Shown here piece after piece: positions 59,115-64,000 of a stretch of DNA of 64,000 nt (position 1 is its first letter; each line of letters begins with the position of its first letter). The position numbers were made by a program, and so were the translations under genes. Source of the stretch: Absidia repens (Eukaryota > Mucoromycota > Mucoromycetes > Mucorales > Cunninghamellaceae); assembly GCA_002105175.1 (NCBI GenBank), contig MCGE01000012.1, positions 682,001-746,000 on the forward strand. The letters run 5' to 3'. The notes under the pieces are model-generated. The model was not told where the DNA came from and did no database searches. It worked only from the letters and a program-made list of their open reading frames with translations.

Positions 59115-61376
59115 CTAAATTTTACTGTCTTTCATTTCTGAGAGCTCAATCACCAGGTCGCCGAGTTCCACCAGGTCATTGGGTTTTGCATTGACAGATT
59201 GGACACGGCCATTGATAGGAGACTTGACCACTGTTTCCATTTTCATAGCACTCATCACAAACAATTCCTGACCAATCGTGACAAGATCCCCTTCTTGAAC
59301 ACCGACTTCCACAAGCATGCCGGTGACAGGCGTGCCAAGGTCACCAGGTATCTGAGCATTAGCCTTGCGCCGGAGCCCGGAGCCGAGGGCTGACTTCTTT
59401 TTGAGTGTCATTGCAAAGTTGGCAGGGAGAGCAGGTATGGTTGATTGTGCATGTGCCACCAGTTCATCTGGGAAGTTGTTGACTTGAATACTGTCGACTT
59501 GAATCGTATGCGTAAGAGGCGAGGTATTATCGGTGTGACTGATTTCAATGTTGAATGCATCGCCAGGTTTGAATTGTAGGTTGGTATTTGACATTGGTGA
59601 TACTGTTGAAGACGCTGAGCCTAAACCGGTTGCTGTGATGTGTTTTGCGGATGACGTTGCTAGTTCTTGCCGAAGTTCCATCCATTTCAATGTCGACTCT
59701 AATAAAGCAGGTGTTCGTTCCTCCAGCGACTTGATGTGAGTATGCTCCATGTTTTGTCCAAGGTATGTTTGATCAGTGACAATCGCCAATAGAAAATCAA
59801 TGTTGGTGTCTACACCAATAATGGTGGTACGCTGAAGAGCAAATGCCATTTTTGCCAGGGCATCATCGAGAGAAGGTCCAGTGACAATAATCTTTGCAAG
59901 TAACGAATCAAACATCTATGATAAAACAAAATAAAAAATAATGTGAATATTATTTTTTAATAAAAGAAAAAGAAGAATCGATTGTTTTGCCAATAGGAAC
60001 TTACAGGAGATATGACGCAACCAGTTTGAAGCCAAGTGTCCACACGAATCCCAAAACTTCCTAAAGGAAAGGAAGCATGAGATATCTTTCCAACTGAGAG
60101 CATGTTGTCCTTGAATGGATTTTCGGCCACAATGCGTGCTTGGATAGAGACGAGATTTCGCACAGGTTGAACTGCCGCTTGAGTCAATTGTAGGTCGGTC
60201 ACCAGGTTATTTCCCATAGCCACCATGATCTGGGTTTGAACGATATCGACATTGGTTATTTGTTCGCTGATGGTGTGTTCGACTTGAATCCTGGGATTGA
60301 CTTCTAGGAAGTAGAATTGTTGTTGATTGCTGTTGTTGGATACTAAGAATTCGACTGTGCCAGCAGAGTCATATTCAATATACCGCGCTAGGCGAATGGC
60401 AGCATTATGAATGGCAGATCTTAAAGAAACAGATAGTGAGGGACAAGGAGCAACCTACAGATGATAGAATAATTAATTAATCGACCAGGTCAAATCAGGC
60501 ATGATTCCTTTTTAAAGCCGTTGTGTTGTTTGTTTTTGTTGATATTTACCTCCAAGACCTTTTGATATCGTCGTTGAATAGAACAATCACGTTCAAACAA
60601 ATGAATCACATTTCCATAACCATCACCGATAATTTGCACTTCGATATGTTTGGCACCAACAATTGCTTTTTCGATAAAGACCTGTTTCGAAGGAGATTCA
60701 TTGATACATCGTTTCAAAGCATCATCCACTTGGTCAGGGTGTTCAACCATACGGATACCACGACCACCCCCACCATCACGAGCTTTGAGCATCAGAGGAT
60801 AGCCATGTTTTTCGCCAAAGGCAAATACATCCGCTGATTGGGTAATTGAGCGCTCAGTTCCAGGAATGACAGGTACGCCGGCAGCTTGAGCCACTTGACG
60901 TGCTGATATTTTGTCACCCACCGCTTCGATGCATGATACTGAAGGACCAATAAATTGAATGTGTTCCTGATAGCATTTTTGGGCAAAACTGACTGATTCC
61001 GATAAAAAGCCATAACCCGGGTGAATCATGGTTGCTTGGACACTAAGAAAAAAAAAGGAAGACAGACAGACAATTGAGTATACTGGTCTATATTTTTTGG
61101 GGGGGGCGCATGGACGCGTTTCGGTTGGTGTTGAATTCAATCAAAAGTTTACCTTTTGGCGGCATCAATAATATGTTGTTCATTGAGGAAAGACTGTGGT
61201 GAAGCGAGCTTGATGGATTCATCGGCAGTCAGACAATGGGCAGTATCTTGAGGGTCAGCATAAACAGCGACAGTTTGGAAACCAAGTTCGGCAGCTGCTG
61301 TAAGGATTCGTATGGCGATTTCCCCACGATTGGCAACGAGAAGTTTTTGGCGAATGGGTGGTTTATTCAAAGTCAT
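59115..61376 (-). CDS. Biotin carboxylase-biotin carrier protein without carboxyltransferase (655 aa)
   Basis: Four exons (61376-61153, 61042-60550, 60454-60005, 59915-59115) close to 656 codons. N-terminal biotin carboxylase: LLVANRGEIAIRI, IHPGYGFLSES, ATP-grasp KARDGGGGRGIRMV, LFERDCSIQRRYQKVLE, FYFLEVNPRIQVEHTISEQ, and FDSLLAKIIV in its C-domain. Around residues 500-590 is a poorly conserved linker. The C-terminal biotinyl/lipoyl domain has the biotin Lys in VMSAMKMETVV, ending about 40 residues before the stop. The active-site sequence EVNPRIQVEHT is nearest pyruvate carboxylase, but no carboxyltransferase domain follows. It may pair with a separate CT subunit (as 3-methylcrotonyl- or propionyl-CoA carboxylases do) or act in another ATP-dependent carboxylation. 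No clear mitochondrial presequence at this start. Confidence 0.88.
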
Positions 61377-61736
61377 AAGTGTTGCAATAATAATGAAGAG
61401 GAAAAAGAAAGCAGGAGAAAAGCGAGTAAAGCGAAATAAAATAGGTAGCGGACTTTTTTTAATTTTATTCACACATCATTTTTTGTCAGTCAGCAAAAAA
61501 TGAAGAGGGAAAAAAAAGACCGACCCCTTTTTTTACACCTCCTGTCATTTTTTTGTTTAATGTTTGCCCCATTTGAAACGCTGTATCACAACAATTTGGT
61601 AATATTGACATAAGGTAATAAAAATATTCATCTAAACTAGAATATTTTGACCTGACTTCTTATTTAAAGGTAGCCGTAGTCTGATCACGTAGCAGTCATA
61701 GATCAAAAGTTTTATAGTTCTGCACTCTTCAGTACA
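61377..61736. other. Upstream region of the biotin carboxylase gene
   Basis: About 360 bases of mostly AT-rich sequence. It contains no intact 5' part of the alpha/beta hydrolase that begins at 61737. No clear TATA or CCAAT element. Confidence 0.4.
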
Positions 61737-61878
61737 ATGCGGTACTTCAGTAGCTTCCGGTTTGATTTTAGAGGCAACGGTGAAAGCGACGGAAAGCCAG
61801 GCTATGCCAATATGAAGGTAAATGGCCTCGCGCCATCCAATTTTGTTCAACAACAGCTGACTCGGCCGGAGAATCCTT

Positions 61879-61909
<31 letters not shown>

Positions 61910-62368
61910 GAAAGGAAGATGCACATGATATTGCCACTGTGGCCACCCATTTTGAAAAGAAAGGATACGAAGTCTATGGCATTATTGGTCGTTCTCGAGG
62001 TAAGTGGTTGTTTGATTTGTGTGTATGCTTTAGGTGTTGTCGCCTTCGATATGAAACCTCGTCCCTCATTAGCCCTTTTATTTAAAACTTTTAGTGAAAA
62101 ACATGCCACTTACCACCTGCGTTTTGACTGTGCATGGTATCAACGACAATGTACGCTATACATTTTTTTTTTTTTTTTTTTTTTTTACTAAACAAACAAC
62201 TTCTTCTTCTTATAGAATGTCCCTGTTTATAATGCCGCCATGTACGCCAATGCGATTCCAAACCATACCCTGGCTTTACTACCCGATACCGACCATAATT
62301 TTACAGGCCATTTTGAAGATGTTGTCAAGAGTAGTACGGATTGGACAAAATCAAAAATGACTTGGATT
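61737..62368 (+). pseudogene. Alpha/beta hydrolase remnant, N-terminally and internally deleted
   Basis: Exons 61737-61817, 61915-61999, 62095-62150 and 62216-62368 keep splice sites and frame. The first exon begins in mid-domain (FRFDFRGNGESDG). The second ends at the nucleophile elbow GIIGRSRG. The third goes straight to the strand and acid loop LTVHGINDN, and the fourth has the catalytic-His region DTDHNFTGHF. The roughly 60-80 residues normally between Ser and Asp, and the N-terminal half-sheet with its oxyanion region, are missing. Introns contain T-runs of about 25-30 bases. Read as a decayed or deleted gene; a functional short product is unlikely. Confidence 0.7.
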
Positions 62369-62395
62369 GTACGTATTTACTTTTTTATTATTATA

Positions 62396-63206
62396 ACTTA
62401 CTTGGAAACACTGGAAAATGGAAAGCAATCATTTGGCAATGTCCTCTATCATATCATCAAAGAATTCAAACCCGACACGAGGAACTCAATGCTCGTCCAC
62501 TGTACTTCTGGCAAGGTATACGGAAAACAAGATCAAATAATGGATGATGACTGCCCTCATTATTTATTTGGCTAGGACCGAACTGGGTTATGGTGCATGT
62601 TACTACTTGGAATATGTGGTGTGGATGATGAAGTCATTGAATATGCACTAAGTAGCTTGGGTTACTGGCGTAAGTCTTGATAAAAATAAAAATAAAAAAT
62701 GAAAAAAAACAGTGATATCGCACATTAATGATTTTTTTTTATTGTCTGTCTGGATATATATTGTAGTGAGCGATGAAGAAGTTCAACATCATGGGGATCA
62801 TATAAAGATTCCCGTTGAAATAATGAAGTCGACATGCTCTGCTCCGTAAGTCTATATAATGGCGCCTTTCTGTGTGTATGTGATTGTCAAAGCAACAATA
62901 CTTATTTCTTCCATATGAATATATATATATTGGGTAAATGATAGATACGAGGCAATGAAGATTTGCTTGACATCCTTGAAAGAACAGTATGGATCCATTG
63001 AGATGTACGTACAAACTGAATGTGGGCTCAGTGTAGATAAAATCAACAAACTGCGACAATTGATGGTGGTAGCTATTCCATTTGCACAAAAGCAATTCTA
63101 CCGTGGCCAAGTGACAGCATCATCCTACGCAAATATTGTTGGTGGTGATGGTCCTCGCTCCCTTTATAACCCATTTTTCGCTCTTAACACTTATATTAGC
63201 TATTAG
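62396..63206 (+). pseudogene. Tyrosine phosphatase (Y_phosphatase3-like) C-terminal remnant
   Basis: From about 62396 the sequence reads YLETLENGKQSFGNVLYHI, then the active-site loop HCTSGK|DRTG split by an intron (62516-62575). Helices GIC GVDDEVIEYALSSLGYW, a YEAMKICLTSLKEQYGSIEMY segment and a CGLSVDKINKLRQLMV tail follow. Exons 62576-62669, 62767-62845 and 62945-63206 are in phase. The N-terminal half of the family (the FRD.GG-type start) is absent, and no ATG or acceptor begins the first exon. It is joined directly behind the hydrolase remnant, so a deletion has probably fused two truncated genes. An AATAAA lies at 63291. Confidence 0.7.
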
Positions 63207-63371
63207 GTCTGTAGAATACATAGTGTAGTTTATTTTTAATGTATGAAAATTTTTACATTGACATATTTATGATATTCATTGTTAATCATCCAATAAACAT
63301 ATTCCTACGGACCTTTTGCAAAAAGTAGGATGTATGTGTAAAATGTGGCGGTGTGATCAAATGATAAAAAT

Positions 63372-63764
63372 ATGGGAAACATTATGGCTAGTGGGGGTGC
63401 TACGTACATTGACAACGGTTATATGGGTAATGTGCTATGTGAATTAGTATATAAAAAAAAAATGGGTATCATGGAAAATGCTAAGGATATTATTTTATTT
63501 AACAATAAACGTTTCACCGCGTACTATGATAGTGAATATAAACAGGAACATCGTCATGCGGCTGGTGTGTTTTATTCATCTATCAAAGAGAGATGGGGGT
63601 ATAGCTTATCTAATAGCTTAATTCAAGATCCTTATCTAACTTCCTTGCCTAACTTTACATCTATGACTTTGAAATATCGGTCCACGGACATTTCAGGATC
63701 ATTGGCACCACATTTTTTTTTCCTTTTGTGTCTCCACTATTTAACCCCGCTTCAGGATAATTAG
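63372..63764 (+). CDS. Unrecognised 130-aa open frame
   Basis: ATG-initiated, with hydrophilic composition in the first 110 residues (for example NNKRFTAYYDSEYKQEHRH and PNFTSMTLKYRS). No confident family; a transposase fragment is conceivable given the neighbourhood of repeats, but I see no catalytic motif. The last 20 residues run over a T-run and look random. Confidence 0.3.
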   Translation: MGNIMASGGATYIDNGYMGNVLCELVYKKKMGIMENAKDIILFNNKRFTAYYDSEYKQEHRHAAGVFYSSIKERWGYSLSNSLIQDPYLTSLPNFTSMTLKYRSTDISGSLAPHFFFLLCLHYLTPLQDN

Positions 63765-63929
63765 ACCACTATTGCCACCCAACATAATCCACCGAAGTGC
63801 AAAATGCAGAGGAGACTGACGTCAAAATACTCTGTGGTGGACTGTTTTTCTACACAAGCACATACCTTTTCTCCTACACATAAATACACACACACCAGAT
63901 TTCACTCATGCCCATTCAACGAGACAACA

Positions 63930-64000
63930 ACAAGCATGAAAGAGATTAATGGTAAAAAGACAAGACATTTTTAATTATATATGTATACAGTATAAACAAT
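63930..64000 (-). repeat. Edge of a further dispersed repeat copy
   Basis: GCATGAAAGAGATTAATGGT, then AAAGACAAGACATTTTTAAT and a TATACAGTATAAACAAT end, matching the segment before the core in copies 6 and 7 (48455-48535, 52520-52590). Continues beyond the window. Confidence 0.5.

Noticed and set aside
62001..62094. Short exon after GRSRG using an acceptor at about 62035
   Set aside because: It needs an intron of about 34 bases, and the resulting residues do not rebuild the missing hydrolase core.

Overview
The window looks like nuclear DNA of an early-diverging filamentous fungus, most likely Mucoromycota/Mucorales (inference). Genes are dense and intron-rich with short GTAAGT-type introns. 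A/T homopolymer tracts are long. Conserved proteins (TAF2, UBE2E-type E2, Sec14/Sfh5, RNR2, RPL31, RasGEF) read as fungal. No rRNA, tRNA, CRISPR or prokaryotic feature was seen.

Layout. 1-2.4 kb: two diverged copies of a dispersed repeat. 2.4-9.8 kb (-): a 2452-aa protein built of ASH/MSP-like Ig domains. 9.8-12.7 kb: intergenic with a third repeat copy. 12.7-21.9 kb (-): a 25-exon gene whose 2470-aa product is TFIID subunit TAF2 followed by six bromodomains. It is divergent from an E2 ubiquitin-conjugating enzyme (22.2-23.2 kb, +). 23.4-25.6 kb (-): an AAAP amino-acid transporter. 27.9 kb (+): a small secreted double-psi beta-barrel protein. 28.9-30.2 kb: more repeat copies. 30.5-31.8 kb (-): an Sfh5-like Sec14 protein, divergent from RNR2 (32.0-33.2 kb, +). 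33.8-35.3 kb: a 96-aa protein with a Cys-rich tail (-) divergent from a calmodulin-like EF-hand protein (+). 36.3-41.2 kb (+): a 1526-aa RasGEF. 41-50 kb is mostly non-coding, with a 37-aa Cys/His peptide gene, an unrecognised three-exon candidate gene and two repeat copies. 50.7 kb (+): RPL31. 52.7-58.1 kb: a complete Ty3/gypsy LTR retrotransposon (5388 bp, LTRs of 283 bp that look identical, 5-bp target duplication) inserted inside a repeat copy. 59.1-61.4 kb (-): a biotin carboxylase plus biotin-carrier protein without a carboxyltransferase domain. 61.7-63.2 kb (+): remnants of an alpha/beta hydrolase and a tyrosine phosphatase lying end to end. The window ends in the edge of another repeat copy.

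How the genes fit together. Most are unrelated housekeeping genes, several arranged as divergent pairs with promoters of 240-400 bp (TAF2/UBE2E, SFH5/RNR2, Cys-rich/EF-hand). The most unusual object is the TAF2-hexabromodomain fusion, which would give TFIID a built-in multivalent acetyl-lysine reader; its first intron is best explained as an AT-AC intron. A GCGGGGATTRAA motif lies upstream of several unrelated genes, and a close relative sits next to CACGTG in the dispersed repeat, hinting that the repeat may carry promoter function. Gene models were spliced by hand; every exon chain reported as complete closes in frame.
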